This document shows, piece by piece, positions 7,878 to 17,436 of a DNA stretch of 50,758 bases. Each line of letters starts with the position of its first letter. Positions within the stretch are counted from its first letter, which is position 1. The notes beneath the pieces were generated by a model. It saw only the letters and a program-made list of their open reading frames with translations. It was not told the origin of the DNA and did not search any database. A program made the translations under genes and the position numbers. Origin of the DNA: Streptomyces sp. MBT53 (GTDB lineage: Bacteria > Actinomycetota > Actinomycetes > Streptomycetales > Streptomycetaceae); assembly GCF_016654115.1 (NCBI RefSeq), contig NZ_JAEQAZ010000065.1, positions 22,124-72,881 of the forward strand. Reading direction: 5' to 3'.

Positions 7878-8936
7878 TCAGTCTTGGTGGGGTCCTTCGA
7901 CCGTGATCTCGCCGGAGCCCCGCTCGATCAGCCGGGTCGGAATGGTGACCGCCCGGGTGGGTGACCGGTCGCCGTCCAGTCTGCGGAAGAGCATCTCGGC
8001 GGCCGTCCTGCCCAACTGCTCGACGTCCTGGGCGATGACCGAGATACCCGGGCTGAGGATGTCGGCCAGGGGGAAGTCGTCGAAGCCCACGTGGGCGACG
8101 GTGTCCTGGAGACCGAATGCGCGCAGCGCGCGTACCGCCCCTATGGTGACGAAGTTCTGGCTTGTGAACAGCGCGGTGGGCGGGTTCGGCAGCGCCAGGA
8201 GCCGCTCGGTCGCGGCGATCGCGGATTCCTCACTGGCCCCGGTGTGCCGGACGATCTCGTCGTCGTACTCGATGTGCCCGACTTCCAGGGCGTGTCGGTA
8301 GCCGTCGAAACGCTGGGCGGCGGTGGAGATGGTCGCGCGGTCACCGAGGTAGGCGATGCGGCGGTGGCCGGACTTCAGCAGGTGGTTGACGGCGGTGAGG
8401 GCACCCTGCCGGTTGTCGGAGACGACGGTGTCCGCGTCGAGCAGGCTGGGCTCGCGGTCGACGAAGACCACGCAGGTGCCCGAACGCTGCTCGCTGATCA
8501 GGTAGCTGTGGTCGCGGCCGGCCGGCACGATCACCAGGCCGTCGACCCGCCGGTCGATGAGAGCGCGGGCCAACTCCCGTTCCCGGGCCGGGTCCTCGTC
8601 GAGGCTTCCGACCAGCACGAGCACTCCGCGCTCCCGTGCCACGTTCTCGACGGTTCGGCTCAGGGCCGCCGAGAAGGGGTTCGCCGCGTCCTCGACGAGC
8701 ATCCCGATCGTGGCCGTACGGCCGTCCCCGCGGCGCAGGCTGCTGGCGGTCAGGTTGGGCCGGTAGCCCAGTTTGTCGGCCGCGTCACGCACCCGGGATG
8801 CGATGGCCGGATCGACGGTGGGCACGTCGTTGACCACGCGGGAAACCGTCTTGATGGCGACGCCTGCCAGTGCCGCCACCTCGCGCATGGTGGGCCGGCT
8901 GCGGGGGGACGGCGACGGCGGCTCGCCCTGAGTCAT
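7878..8936 (-). CDS. LacI/GalR-family transcriptional regulator of the adjacent sugar importer
   Basis: This 352-residue repressor has an N-terminal LacI helix-turn-helix (PTMREVAALAGVAIKTVSRV, VNDVPTVDPAIASRV, LGYRPNLTASSLR). The sugar-binding periplasmic-protein-like core ends with the typical HVGFDDFPLADILSPGISVI region. ATG 8936 is chosen because GGAG sits about eight bases upstream; a TTG at 8948 is less likely. It is divergent from the Frc-like ABC operon, and two palindromes in the shared promoter region fit LacI-type operators. By analogy it represses the importer until its sugar ligand is present; the ligand is probably fructose or a related monosaccharide. Confidence 0.88.
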   Translation of the reverse strand: MTQGEPPSPSPRSRPTMREVAALAGVAIKTVSRVVNDVPTVDPAIASRVRDAADKLGYRPNLTASSLRRGDGRTATIGMLVEDAANPFSAALSRTVENVARERGVLVLVGSLDEDPARERELARALIDRRVDGLVIVPAGRDHSYLISEQRSGTCVVFVDREPSLLDADTVVSDNRQGALTAVNHLLKSGHRRIAYLGDRATISTAAQRFDGYRHALEVGHIEYDDEIVRHTGASEESAIAATERLLALPNPPTALFTSQNFVTIGAVRALRAFGLQDTVAHVGFDDFPLADILSPGISVIAQDVEQLGRTAAEMLFRRLDGDRSPTRAVTIPTRLIERGSGEITVEGPHQD

Positions 8937-8950
8937 CGTTGTCTCCAACT

Positions 8951-8964
8951 GGTTGCGCGTTACC
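8951..8964. promoter_or_regulatory. Candidate LacI operator near the regulator start
   Basis: GGTTGCGCGTTACC is an imperfect dyad with a central CGCG, the look of many LacI-family operators. It lies 15 bases upstream of the regulator's ATG, where binding would block the regulator's own expression. Confidence 0.4.
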
Positions 8965-8995
8965 GACTTGTTGCCGACGCATGTTTACCAGTGTC

Positions 8996-9025
8996 TTGAC
9001 GCGCTCGTCCATACGGGCTCAGTAT
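8996..9025 (+). promoter_or_regulatory. Putative promoter of the Frc-like operon
   Basis: TTGACG at 8996-9001 and CAGTAT at 9020-9025 are separated by 18 bases. This would start transcription near 9032, at the left edge of the palindromic operator candidate. Confidence 0.45.
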
Positions 9026-9031
9026 CCCGTC

Positions 9032-9047
9032 GAGTCAACGTTGTCTC
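9032..9047. promoter_or_regulatory. Candidate LacI operator over the Frc-like operon start site
   Basis: GAGTCAACGTTGTCTC is a 16-bp dyad with only one mismatched pair and the central CG typical of LacI-family sites. It begins seven bases after the putative -10 box, so a bound repressor would block transcription of the importer operon. Confidence 0.6.
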
Positions 9048-9084
9048 AGCGTCGACCAAGAGACGGCTCGAAAGGGATCACCTC

Positions 9085-10203
9085 ATGAACCTCTCCTCCA
9101 GCCAGGCGTCGGGCCTCCGCAGTCGGCGCACCCGGGCGGCAGCCATCGGCGTCACCGTCTGCCTCGGCGCCACTCTCGCCGCCTGCGGCTCCTCCGGCTC
9201 GGGCTCCTCGTCGTCCGGCAGCGGGAAGGTGGGCGTGTCACTGATCCTGAAGACGCTGAGCAACCCGTACTTCGTGAGCATGGAGAAGGACGCCAAGACG
9301 CAGGCCGCCAAGGACAAGGTGAGCCTCACCGTGGCGGCGGGCACGTCGGACGGCGACACCCAGACCCAGATCACCGCCATCGACAACGCCGTCTCGCGCG
9401 GCGACAAGGGCATCCTGATCACCACCAACGGCGACGCGGTGAACACCGCGCTGAAGCGCGCCAAGCAGGCCGGCCTCTTCGTGATCGCCCTGGACACCGC
9501 GCCGAATCCGGCGAACGTCGCGGACATCACCTACGCGACCGACAACGAGCAGGCGGGCAAGCTCGACGGCCAGTACGCGGCGGCCGCCCTGGACGGCAAG
9601 CCCGCGGTCATCGCCATGCTCGACCTGTTCAACAACCAGGTCGTCTCGGTGGACATCGACCGCGACCACGGCTTCCTGGAGGGCATGGGCATCGACCCGG
9701 GCAGCAAGACCGAGAACGGCAAGGAGGCCAAGTCCGGGAAGTACACCGCCGGCAAGGGCGGCACGTACACGGTCGCCTGCCACCAGCCCACCCAGGGCGC
9801 CATCGACGGCGGACGCACCGCGATGGAGAACTGCCTCTCGGCCAACCCGAACATCAACGTGGTGTACGCGATCAACGAGCCGGCGGGCGAGGGCGCGTAC
9901 AACGCGCTGAAGGCGGCGAACAAGGAGAAGACCGTCGCGATCTACGCGATCGACGGCAGCTGCTCGGGTCTGAAGAACGTCACCAGCGGAGAGTTCGCCG
10001 CCGACGCCGTGCAGTACCCCGGCAAGATGGCCGCCCTCGGCGTCAGTTCCATCGCGAAGCTGGCCCGCGGCGGCAGCAAGCCCAGCGTCACCAACGGCAA
10101 GTCGTTCTACGACACCGGCACCGCGCTGGTCGCCGCCAAGGCCATCGGAGGTCTGACGGTCCAGTCCCCGACGCAGGCCGCTTCCGCCTGCTGGGGCAGC
10201 TGA
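9085..10203 (+). CDS. Sugar ABC transporter substrate-binding lipoprotein (fructose/FrcB-like)
   Basis: This 372-residue secreted lipoprotein has a positively charged start, a hydrophobic stretch and the lipobox LAAC followed by a Gly/Ser-rich tether. The mature part is a Peripla_BP_4 ribose-type binding protein (VSLILKTLSNPYFVSMEKDA; ITTNGDAVNTALKRA; VIALDTAP). ATG 9085 is chosen for its AAAGGGA ribosome binding site. An upstream open extension to 8953 would place the signal sequence internally. It delivers sugar to the downstream permease and ATPase. The single-domain ATPase and gene order recall rhizobial FrcBCA, so fructose is the best guess, but mannose, ribose or other monosaccharides cannot be excluded. 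Confidence 0.88.
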   Translation: MNLSSSQASGLRSRRTRAAAIGVTVCLGATLAACGSSGSGSSSSGSGKVGVSLILKTLSNPYFVSMEKDAKTQAAKDKVSLTVAAGTSDGDTQTQITAIDNAVSRGDKGILITTNGDAVNTALKRAKQAGLFVIALDTAPNPANVADITYATDNEQAGKLDGQYAAAALDGKPAVIAMLDLFNNQVVSVDIDRDHGFLEGMGIDPGSKTENGKEAKSGKYTAGKGGTYTVACHQPTQGAIDGGRTAMENCLSANPNINVVYAINEPAGEGAYNALKAANKEKTVAIYAIDGSCSGLKNVTSGEFAADAVQYPGKMAALGVSSIAKLARGGSKPSVTNGKSFYDTGTALVAAKAIGGLTVQSPTQAASACWGS

Positions 10204-10216
10204 CCCGGTCGGCCCG

Positions 10217-10247
10217 GTGCGCCGCCGGTCCGGCACTGGCGGCGCAC
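10217..10247 (+). terminator. Intercistronic stem-loop between binding protein and permease
   Basis: GTGCGCCGCC and GGCGGCGCAC form a perfect 10-bp stem with an 11-nt loop, 14 bases after the binding-protein stop. Such hairpins in ABC operons often stabilise or partly terminate the upstream message, giving more binding protein than membrane components. Confidence 0.55.
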
Positions 10248-10302
10248 CCGCACCACACGCGCCCACAAGCCCGCACGAGGGACAGAACCGGAAGGACCCC
10301 CT

Positions 10303-11337
10303 GTGACCACCCACGTGGACAGTGAAGCAACACCGGCGCCGGCGGAGGACTTCCTCAACCGGCCCGCCACGCCGGCCCAGCGCATCCAGTCGGTGCTGCA
10401 CCGTCAGCCGGCGCTGAGCCCCGCGATCGTCCTGGTGCTCGCCGCCATCGTGTTCTCCCTCATCAACGACCGCTTCTACGCCTTGCAGAATCTGTCGCTC
10501 GTCGCCCAACAGGTGGCCGTCATCGGCTCGTTGGCCGTCGGCCAGACCGTCATCATCCTCACGGCCGGCATCGACCTGTCCATCGGCGCGGTCATGGTGC
10601 TGGCCTCGCTGCTGATGTCGAAGCTCGTCGCGGACAACCACCTGCCGGGCGTGCTCGCCCTGCTCGCGGGAGCGGCCGTGGCCATCGCCGCGCAAGCGGT
10701 CAACGGACTGCTGGTGACCAGGATCAAGCTGCCACCGTTCATCGTCACGCTCGGCACCCTCAGCATCTTCACCGCGATCACGCTCATCTACGCCAAGGGC
10801 CAGACCGTGTCGCTGGACCCGGGCAACATCCTCATGTGGAGCGCGGACACGGTCTCCATCGGGCAGTTGAACCTGACCACCGGCGTCCTGCTCATGATCG
10901 CCCTGTACGCGGTGGTCGGCTACGCGCTGCGCTACACCGCCTGGGGCCGGCACCTGTACGCCGTGGGCGACGACATCGAGGCCTCCCGCCTCGCCGGCAT
11001 CTCCGTCAACCGGGTGCTGCTGAGCGCCTACCTGGTCGGCGGGTTCGCCATCGCGGTGGGCGCCTGGATCCTGGTCGGCCGGGTCGGCGGCGGCGACCCC
11101 AACAGTGGTCTCAACGCCAACCTGCAGTCCATCACCGCCGTCGTCATCGGCGGGACCAGTCTGTTCGGCGGACGCGGCGTGGTGCTCGGCTCGTTGATCG
11201 GCGCGCTCATCGTCCAGGTCTTCGTCAACGGTCTGGCACTGGCCGGGATCGACCCCAACTACCAAGTCCTGACAGTCGGCGTGCTGGTGATCGCGGCTGT
11301 CTCCGTCGACCAGTGGATCCGGAGTGTGAAGTCGTGA
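10303..11337 (+). CDS. Sugar ABC transporter permease (FrcC/RbsC-like)
   Basis: This 344-residue BPD_transp_2 family permease has about nine hydrophobic helices. Family hallmarks are IILTAGIDLSIGAVMVLAS, LPPFIVTLGTLSIF, RLAGISVNRVLLSAYLVGG and VIGGTSLFGGRG. It begins at GTG 10303 behind GGAAGGA. It overlaps the ATPase gene as GTGA, so membrane and ATPase subunits are coupled. It would form the homodimeric channel for the sugar bound by the upstream lipoprotein. Confidence 0.9.
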   Translation: MTTHVDSEATPAPAEDFLNRPATPAQRIQSVLHRQPALSPAIVLVLAAIVFSLINDRFYALQNLSLVAQQVAVIGSLAVGQTVIILTAGIDLSIGAVMVLASLLMSKLVADNHLPGVLALLAGAAVAIAAQAVNGLLVTRIKLPPFIVTLGTLSIFTAITLIYAKGQTVSLDPGNILMWSADTVSIGQLNLTTGVLLMIALYAVVGYALRYTAWGRHLYAVGDDIEASRLAGISVNRVLLSAYLVGGFAIAVGAWILVGRVGGGDPNSGLNANLQSITAVVIGGTSLFGGRGVVLGSLIGALIVQVFVNGLALAGIDPNYQVLTVGVLVIAAVSVDQWIRSVKS

Positions 11338-12116
11338 CGACCACCACCGCCCCCGTTCTCGAAGCCAAGGGCCTGGTCAAGGTCTTCGGCCGGGTCGTCG
11401 GCCTGAACGACGTCGACCTCACCCTCTACCCAGGCGAGGTCCTCGCCGTCATCGGCGACAACGGCGCCGGCAAGTCCACCCTGATCAAGTGCCTCTCCGG
11501 GGCGCTCGTGCCCGACCGGGGCAGCATCCTGGTCGACGGCTCCGAGGTGAACTTCAAGCGCCCGCAGGACGCCCGCGAGGCCGGCATCGAGACGGTCTAC
11601 CAGACTCTCGCCGTGGCCCCGGCGCTGGACATCGCCAGCAACCTGTTCCTCGCCCGCGAGATCCGCCGCAAGGGGGTGCTCGGCTCGGTGTTCCGCATGC
11701 TCGACACCGGCGAGATGAAGCGCCAGGCGTCCGACCACATCAAGCGGCTGGGCATCAGCACCCTGCAGAACATCAACCAGGCCGTGGAGACGCTCTCCGG
11801 CGGCCAGCGCCAGTCGGTGGCCGTCGCCCGGGCGGGCGCCTTCGGCGGCCGGGTCGTCATCCTCGACGAGCCCACCGCAGCGCTGGGCGTCCGCGAGACC
11901 GGCCAGGTCCTCAAGCTCGTCCGCGACCTGCGCGACCAGGGTCTCGGCATCATCCTGATCAGCCACAACATGCCCAACGTCTTCGACGTCGCCGACCGCA
12001 TCCACATCCAGCGCCTCGGCGGCTGCGCCGGGGTCATCACCCCGCAGTCGCACTCGATGGAGGACGCGGTGGCCATCATGACGGGCGCGAAGAAGCTCGT
12101 CCCGGAAGCCGGGTGA
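11334..12116 (+). CDS. Sugar ABC transporter ATP-binding protein, single domain (FrcA-like)
   Basis: This 260-residue ATPase has Walker A GDNGAGKST, signature LSGGQ, Walker B VVILDEPTAALG and the switch His in ILISHNM. It has one nucleotide-binding domain, unlike the double-domain RbsA/MglA type found at 25973-27505. The ending GVITPQSHSMEDAVAIMTGA resembles my memory of FrcA of fructose transporters and is the main basis for the fructose guess. The gene overlaps its neighbours at both ends by GTGA junctions. Confidence 0.88.
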   Translation: MTTTTAPVLEAKGLVKVFGRVVGLNDVDLTLYPGEVLAVIGDNGAGKSTLIKCLSGALVPDRGSILVDGSEVNFKRPQDAREAGIETVYQTLAVAPALDIASNLFLAREIRRKGVLGSVFRMLDTGEMKRQASDHIKRLGISTLQNINQAVETLSGGQRQSVAVARAGAFGGRVVILDEPTAALGVRETGQVLKLVRDLRDQGLGIILISHNMPNVFDVADRIHIQRLGGCAGVITPQSHSMEDAVAIMTGAKKLVPEAG

Positions 12117-13150
12117 CAGGCGGGGGCGGTGGCGCAACGGCCGACACGTTCCGGATCGCCGAGGGCCACCTCGGCGACGAACCCACCGTGACGGTCTCCG
12201 CGCCGGACGGTGCTGTGCGCGCCGTCCTCGCCCTGCGCGGGGCGACGCTGCTGAGCTGGCAGGTCGGACACGGAGCGGCCGGGCAGTTCACGGAACTGAC
12301 GGACGGCTACCGCGACGAGGCCGAACTGCGATCGCAGGACGGCGTACGGGCGGGCCTGCTCGCCCCGTTCCCCAACCGTGTCGCCGACGGCCGCTACCGC
12401 CACGGCGGCCGCGACCACGACCTGCTGCCCGGCCGCGTCGGGGACCGCACGGTCTACCACGGCTTCGCGCGTGAAGCGCCGTTCCGGCTCGTCGCGGCCA
12501 CCATGACGCCCGACTCGGCACGGCTGCTGCTGCGCGGCACGAGCATCAGGCCGGGCCGGCACCCCGGCTACCCGTTCGCGCTGGACCTCGACGTGGAGTA
12601 CACGATCGGCCGCCGCGAGCTGGGCGTCGAGATCCGGGCGACGAACGTGGGAGAGACCACCGCCCCCTACGCGGCGGGCTGGCACCCGTACTTCACCCTC
12701 TCCCGCCCCATCGACGACCTGGTCCTGCGGATCCCCGCCCACACCCTCATCCGTACCGACGCCTCCCTCATCCCCCTGCGCGGAAAGGACGCCCTGCTGC
12801 CCCTGGACCGCTGCCCCGACATGGACTTCCGTACGCCCAGGAGGCTCGGCGACGCCGTCATCGACGCCTGCTTCGCGGACCTGGCCCCCGGACCCGGCGC
12901 CCGGGCCGAGACTGTGCTGAGCGACCCCGCGACCGGAGCCGAACTACGGGTGTGGCAGCACGGCGGGTACCTGCACGTGTTCACCGGCGACACCCTTGCT
13001 CGCGACCGGCGCGGGTCCATCGCCCTGGAGCCCGTCGAGGTACCCACGGACGCGTTCAACCGCCCGGAACTCGCCACCGCCGTGTCACTGGAGCCGGGCC
13101 GGCGGCGGGAGTTCCGTTTCGGGGTCGCGTACGTGCCCTCACTTCACTGA
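12113..13150 (+). CDS. Aldose 1-epimerase-family protein
   Basis: This 345-residue GalM/YihR-fold protein starts at a GTG overlapping the ATPase stop, making it the fourth gene of the importer operon. Family features are RAGLLAPFPNRVADGRY near the start, HGFAREAPF, the catalytic-type His in AGWHPYF and the Glu in SIALEPVEVPTDAFN. It should interconvert anomers of the imported sugar before phosphorylation. No kinase or isomerase gene follows, so the rest of the catabolic route is encoded elsewhere. It converges on a nitrilase relic. Confidence 0.85.
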   Translation: MTGGGGGATADTFRIAEGHLGDEPTVTVSAPDGAVRAVLALRGATLLSWQVGHGAAGQFTELTDGYRDEAELRSQDGVRAGLLAPFPNRVADGRYRHGGRDHDLLPGRVGDRTVYHGFAREAPFRLVAATMTPDSARLLLRGTSIRPGRHPGYPFALDLDVEYTIGRRELGVEIRATNVGETTAPYAAGWHPYFTLSRPIDDLVLRIPAHTLIRTDASLIPLRGKDALLPLDRCPDMDFRTPRRLGDAVIDACFADLAPGPGARAETVLSDPATGAELRVWQHGGYLHVFTGDTLARDRRGSIALEPVEVPTDAFNRPELATAVSLEPGRRREFRFGVAYVPSLH

Positions 13151-13233
13151 GCCGGGACCTGCGGGTGGGCGCCCGCAGAGCAGCGTGGGACGAAGGCGTC
13201 CGCGCCATCCGTTGCGCGTGGTGGCGCGGGGCG

Positions 13234-13732
<499 letters not shown>

Positions 13733-14075
13733 GCCCAGTCCAACGGGCTACCGGAACGGCGGGCCACGGCCAGCAGTGCACGAGGTTGTTAAAGGGCTCG
13801 CTTTACAGGTGGGCGAGATCGCTCCGCTGATCACCTCAAGTACGGGAAAACGGGGCTGGACGTCCCGGTCAGCCGATGGGCCCGCGATGCGAGCGAGCTC
13901 GTTTTACAGGATGGCGATGGGGGCCGGCCAGGGGACCACGGATTGTTGCCGGGGCATCGGATCCCCGGTGCCGGAGAACGTGTGACCAGACCCGGGAATC
14001 GCGCCGAGCGTCTTGCAGTCCCCTGTCCCGAGTAGGGCGGAGCCGAGTCACTTCGCGTTGCCGGCCTGTTCCCGC
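13733..14075. other. Intergenic region with a 21-bp imperfect direct repeat
   Basis: I see no gene here. Two copies of a 21-base sequence beginning GCTCG(C/T)TTTACAGG lie at 13796-13816 and 13897-13917 (18 of 21 identical), 101 bases apart. A small inverted repeat, CCGGGG with CCCCGG, lies at 13949-13968 and may serve as a weak terminator for the bxl operon. Confidence 0.4.
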
Positions 14076-14990
14076 TCACTTGCCGAAGCCGGCGGTGAGT
14101 CCGCCGATGAGCTGGCGGCGGCCCAGGACGTAGAGCACGAGGATGGGCAGTGTGGAGAGGACCACTGCGGCCAGGATCGCCGGGACGTTGATGGTGAACT
14201 CGCCCTGGAAGCTCCACACGAACAGGGGCAGGGTTCTCTTGTCCGGGCTCTGGGTGAGGATCAGCGGGAAGAGGAAGCCGTTCCAGACGTTCAGGGCGTC
14301 GTAGATGACGACCGTGATCAGAGCGGGGCGGGACAGGGGAAGTGCGAGGCTCCACAGCATGCGCCAGTGTCCGGCGCCGTCGGCGCGCATCGACTCGTAC
14401 AGTTCGCCGGGGATGTCGCGCAGGAAGTTGACCAGGATGATCACGGTCAGCGGGATCGCGAACGCCGCCGAGGGGAGCACGATCGCGCCCAGGGTGTCGT
14501 ACATCTGAGCTTTGGCGATCAGATAGTAGACCGGGATGATCGTCGCCTGCAGCGGGATGGCGAGGCCCAGCAGGAAGACGCTGAACGCCCAGCGCAGGGC
14601 CCGGCTGGTGCCGCGCACGATCGCGTAGGCCGCCAGGAAGGAGACGACGACGGTCAGCAGCGTCGCACCGATGGTGACCAGCGTGCTGTTGAGGAGGTAG
14701 TGCGTGAAGCCGTTGTCGAGGACCTGACGGTAGTTGTCCAGGGTGGGGTGTGAGGGGACGGAGAGCGGGTTGGCGTCGAAGAAGCCCTCGCGGGTGCGCA
14801 GGCTGGTGACCAGGACCCAGTAGACCGGCACGAGGACGATCACCAGCCAGAGCAGTCCGCCCACTGCGCCGAGCGGGTTGGCGCGGCGCAGGCTGCCGAG
14901 GGGATTGCGCCGGGGGTGTGCCGGCGACGGAACGTCCTGGGGCGGTGTGCCGGGGGAACCGGTGGACGGGGCGTGGGAGAGCACGGACAT
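14076..14990 (-). CDS. bxlG: Oligosaccharide ABC transporter permease (BxlG-like, MalG family)
   Basis: This 304-residue permease has six predicted membrane helices after a Pro-rich cytoplasmic tail. The inner-membrane-component motif EAA--G reads ELYESMRADGAGHWRMLWSLALPLSRPAL. It is the second channel subunit of a CUT1-type importer. Its ATG overlaps the stop of the preceding permease (TGATG). No ATPase gene is present in the operon, as expected for Streptomyces CUT1 systems that share the MsiK ATPase. The xylobiose assignment comes from the neighbouring GH3 enzyme and regulator, so the symbol is tentative. Confidence 0.75.
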   Translation of the reverse strand: MSVLSHAPSTGSPGTPPQDVPSPAHPRRNPLGSLRRANPLGAVGGLLWLVIVLVPVYWVLVTSLRTREGFFDANPLSVPSHPTLDNYRQVLDNGFTHYLLNSTLVTIGATLLTVVVSFLAAYAIVRGTSRALRWAFSVFLLGLAIPLQATIIPVYYLIAKAQMYDTLGAIVLPSAAFAIPLTVIILVNFLRDIPGELYESMRADGAGHWRMLWSLALPLSRPALITVVIYDALNVWNGFLFPLILTQSPDKRTLPLFVWSFQGEFTINVPAILAAVVLSTLPILVLYVLGRRQLIGGLTAGFGK

Positions 14991-15901
14991 CACATACCTG
15001 CCTGCTGGCTCCGCATCCGGTTGAAACCGGAGAACCGAGTGAGGGCGAGGGAGACGACGAGTCCTGCCACGACGAGCACCACGGAGATGGCGCTGGCGAG
15101 GCCCATCTCGTTGCTCTGGAAGCCCGTGATGTACATGTCGAGCGGCAGGATGCGGGTGGCGTAGCCGGGGCCGCCGCCGGTGAGGACGAACACCAGGTCG
15201 AAGTAGGTGAGCGAGCCGACGACCATCAACGTCGACGACGTGACGATGGTGTAGCGCATCTGGGGCAGGGTGATGTGCCAGAACTGGGTGAGGCGGCCCG
15301 CGCCGTCGATCGACGCGGCCTCGTAGAGCGAGGCGGGGATCTGCCGGGCTCCGGCTTGGTAGAGCAGGGTGTGGAAGGGCACGAACTGCCAGGTGATGAC
15401 GAACACCACCGCGTAGAAGGCCAGTTGGGGGTCGCCGAGCCAGTCCTGGCCGAGGATGGGCAGGTTCAGGGCTGCGCCGAGGCCGAAGTTGGGGTCGAGG
15501 AGGTTCTTGAAGATGACGGCGATCGCGGCCGTGGAGATCAGCAGCGGGACGAAGTAGAAGACGGCGAACAGGGCGCGGTAGCGCTGTTTCCCGGCGACGA
15601 AGACGCCCAGCAGGAGGCTGACCGGGGTCTGCACGATCCAGGAGAACACCATCATCTTGGCGGTGAGCCACAGAGCGTGCCGGGTGACGTCACTGGTCAG
15701 TGCCTCGCGCCAGTTGTCTGCTCCTGCCCACGCGGGGCTGCCCAGGCCGTCCCAACGGGTGAAGCTCAGGTAGATCACGATCGCCATCGGCACGAGCGCG
15801 AACAGGGCGAACAGCAGCAGGGCGGGCAGGGCCATGAGGAACGGCGGGCCGCCGGCGCCGGAACGCGTCGGCGGGGCCTTGGACGCGGTGGAGGCGCTCA
15901 C
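14990..15901 (-). CDS. bxlF: Oligosaccharide ABC transporter permease (BxlF-like, MalF family)
   Basis: This 303-residue six-helix permease starts at GTG 15901, overlapping the stop of the binding-protein gene (GTGA). The EAA loop reads SLYEAASIDGAGRLTQFWHITLPQMR. It pairs with the next permease to form the heterodimeric channel of a CUT1 sugar importer. Operon order binding protein, permease, permease matches bxlEFG/cebEFG loci. Specificity is inferred from context only. Confidence 0.75.
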   Translation of the reverse strand: MSASTASKAPPTRSGAGGPPFLMALPALLLFALFALVPMAIVIYLSFTRWDGLGSPAWAGADNWREALTSDVTRHALWLTAKMMVFSWIVQTPVSLLLGVFVAGKQRYRALFAVFYFVPLLISTAAIAVIFKNLLDPNFGLGAALNLPILGQDWLGDPQLAFYAVVFVITWQFVPFHTLLYQAGARQIPASLYEAASIDGAGRLTQFWHITLPQMRYTIVTSSTLMVVGSLTYFDLVFVLTGGGPGYATRILPLDMYITGFQSNEMGLASAISVVLVVAGLVVSLALTRFSGFNRMRSQQAGM

Positions 15902-17217
15902 TTCTGCGCCGCCTTGTCCATCTGGGCGCAGAACTGCTGCGGGCTGATCTCGCCGAGGAAGAGCTGGTCGAGGTGGGTGAGCAGTTCGTTGCCGAGTTCG
16001 GGGGTGAGCGCCTGGTCCCAGGAGAGCTGGAAACTCTTCGCGTCACGGGCGAGACCGTAGACGTACGTCGTCCAGTCCGCGTTGTCGGTGGCCTTGAGCT
16101 TGGTCTCCAGGTCCTTCACGGGCGGGACGTCGCCGTTCTTGAGGAGGCTGTCGATGTAGGTGTCGTTGTAGACGCCGTCCTTGAGGTAGGCCACCGCGGT
16201 CTTCTTCTCCTTGGCGCCGGCCTGTGCCGACACCGAGAAGAAGTTGGCCGTGTTGCCGACGATGTCGCTCGCGTCGCCCCTGCCGCCGGAGACGGCCGGG
16301 AAGCCGGACCAGCCGAGGTTGCCGGCGGAGACGAACTTCGGCGAGCCGGTGGCCATCGTGCCGTAGGCCCAGCTGCCCTGCAGGATCATCGCGGCCCTGC
16401 CGGTGTAGAGCTGGGCCTCGGCCTGGCCGGTATCGGCGGAGACGGAGGTGAAGCCCTTGGCGAAGCCGCCGGCGTCCACGAGCTGCTTGATCATCTCCGC
16501 TGCCCTGAGGACGGCCGGGTCCGTCCAGGCGCCCTTCCGGCCGGCGGCGATGTTCGCGAAGGTCTCGGGTCCGCCGACGCGGTCGACGAGGTACTCCAGC
16601 CACATCAGGTCGGGCCACTTGGAGGCGCCGCCCATGGAGATCGGCGCGATGCCCTTGGCCTTGAACTTCTTCACCAGGGCGAGCAGGTCGTCCCAGGTCT
16701 TCGGCGGCTCGGCGCCCACTTTCTCGAACAGTTGCTTGTTGAAGTAAAGGACCACCGGCTGCACGCCGTTGACCGGGACGCCGTAGGTCTTGCCGTCGAA
16801 GGTGGTGGACTTCAGCACCGAGGGGAAGATGCGGTTCTTCCACGCGGGGTCGGCGTTCAGATCGGCGGTGAGGTCGGCGACCTTGCCCGCGTCCACATAG
16901 GTCTTCAGGCCGCCGCCGCCCCAGTTCTCGAACAGGACCGGACCGTTTCCGGCGCCCACGGCGGTGCGCAGCTTCTGCTTGTAGGGGTCGTTCTGGAAGT
17001 ACTGGTAGTTGATCTTGCTCTCGGGGTGCTCCTTGTTCCACTCCGTGGCGGAGGCCCGGAAGGTCGCTTCGGAGCCCTGGGTCAGTGCCCAGGCCAGCGC
17101 GCCGTCACCGGAGCCGCCGCCGGCGGTCCGCCCGCCGCTGCCGCAGGCGGTGAGGGTCAGGGCCAGGACCGCCGCCGAGGCGGTGACCAGGACACGGGAG
17201 GGGATTCTCGAGGGCAT
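15898..17217 (-). CDS. bxlE: Oligosaccharide-binding lipoprotein (BxlE-like)
   Basis: This 439-residue extracellular solute-binding protein (SBP_bac_1 type) has a signal peptide ending at lipobox LTAC and a Gly/Ser-rich tether. Typical family segments include NWGGGGLKTYVDAGKVADLT, YFNKQLFEKVGAEPPKTWDDL and AAMILQGSWAYGTMA. It should capture short xylo-oligosaccharides, because the divergent genes encode a LacI repressor and a GH3 glycosidase, as at the xylobiose locus of Streptomyces. A CGAAA-N2-TTTCG palindrome lies 77 bases upstream of the start. Cellobiose or another disaccharide remains possible. Confidence 0.78.
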   Translation of the reverse strand: MPSRIPSRVLVTASAAVLALTLTACGSGGRTAGGGSGDGALAWALTQGSEATFRASATEWNKEHPESKINYQYFQNDPYKQKLRTAVGAGNGPVLFENWGGGGLKTYVDAGKVADLTADLNADPAWKNRIFPSVLKSTTFDGKTYGVPVNGVQPVVLYFNKQLFEKVGAEPPKTWDDLLALVKKFKAKGIAPISMGGASKWPDLMWLEYLVDRVGGPETFANIAAGRKGAWTDPAVLRAAEMIKQLVDAGGFAKGFTSVSADTGQAEAQLYTGRAAMILQGSWAYGTMATGSPKFVSAGNLGWSGFPAVSGGRGDASDIVGNTANFFSVSAQAGAKEKKTAVAYLKDGVYNDTYIDSLLKNGDVPPVKDLETKLKATDNADWTTYVYGLARDAKSFQLSWDQALTPELGNELLTHLDQLFLGEISPQQFCAQMDKAAQK

Positions 17218-17293
17218 GGGGAGCTCCTTCGGCTCTTCAGAGGATCGAACGCGCCGGACGGCTCGTAGGGCTCGCCAGCAGCGCGATACACGA

Positions 17294-17305
17294 CTCGAAA
17301 CTTTT
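17294..17305. promoter_or_regulatory. Candidate BxlR operator
   Basis: CGAAA-CT-TTTCG is a perfect 5-2-5 palindrome between the divergent bxlE and bxlR genes. It resembles the CGAA-N-TTCG elements I recall for Streptomyces BxlR. A second TCGAAA copy overlaps its right edge. Confidence 0.6.
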
Positions 17306-17436
17306 CGAAACCTCTGCGTTTTCTGGCCGACAAATTAGGGGCCGGTTTGTGGCGGGTCAAGATGCCTGCCGAAATAAATCTCTCCTCCAGGCCCGCTCTG
17401 GACCACTCCGAAACCTTGCGCTACCTTTCCCGTAAA

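Noticed and set aside
10836..11333. Upstream extension of the Frc-like ATPase frame to 10836
   Set aside because: The extension overlaps the permease in another frame and is Arg-rich noise; the GTGA overlap at 11334 is the natural start.
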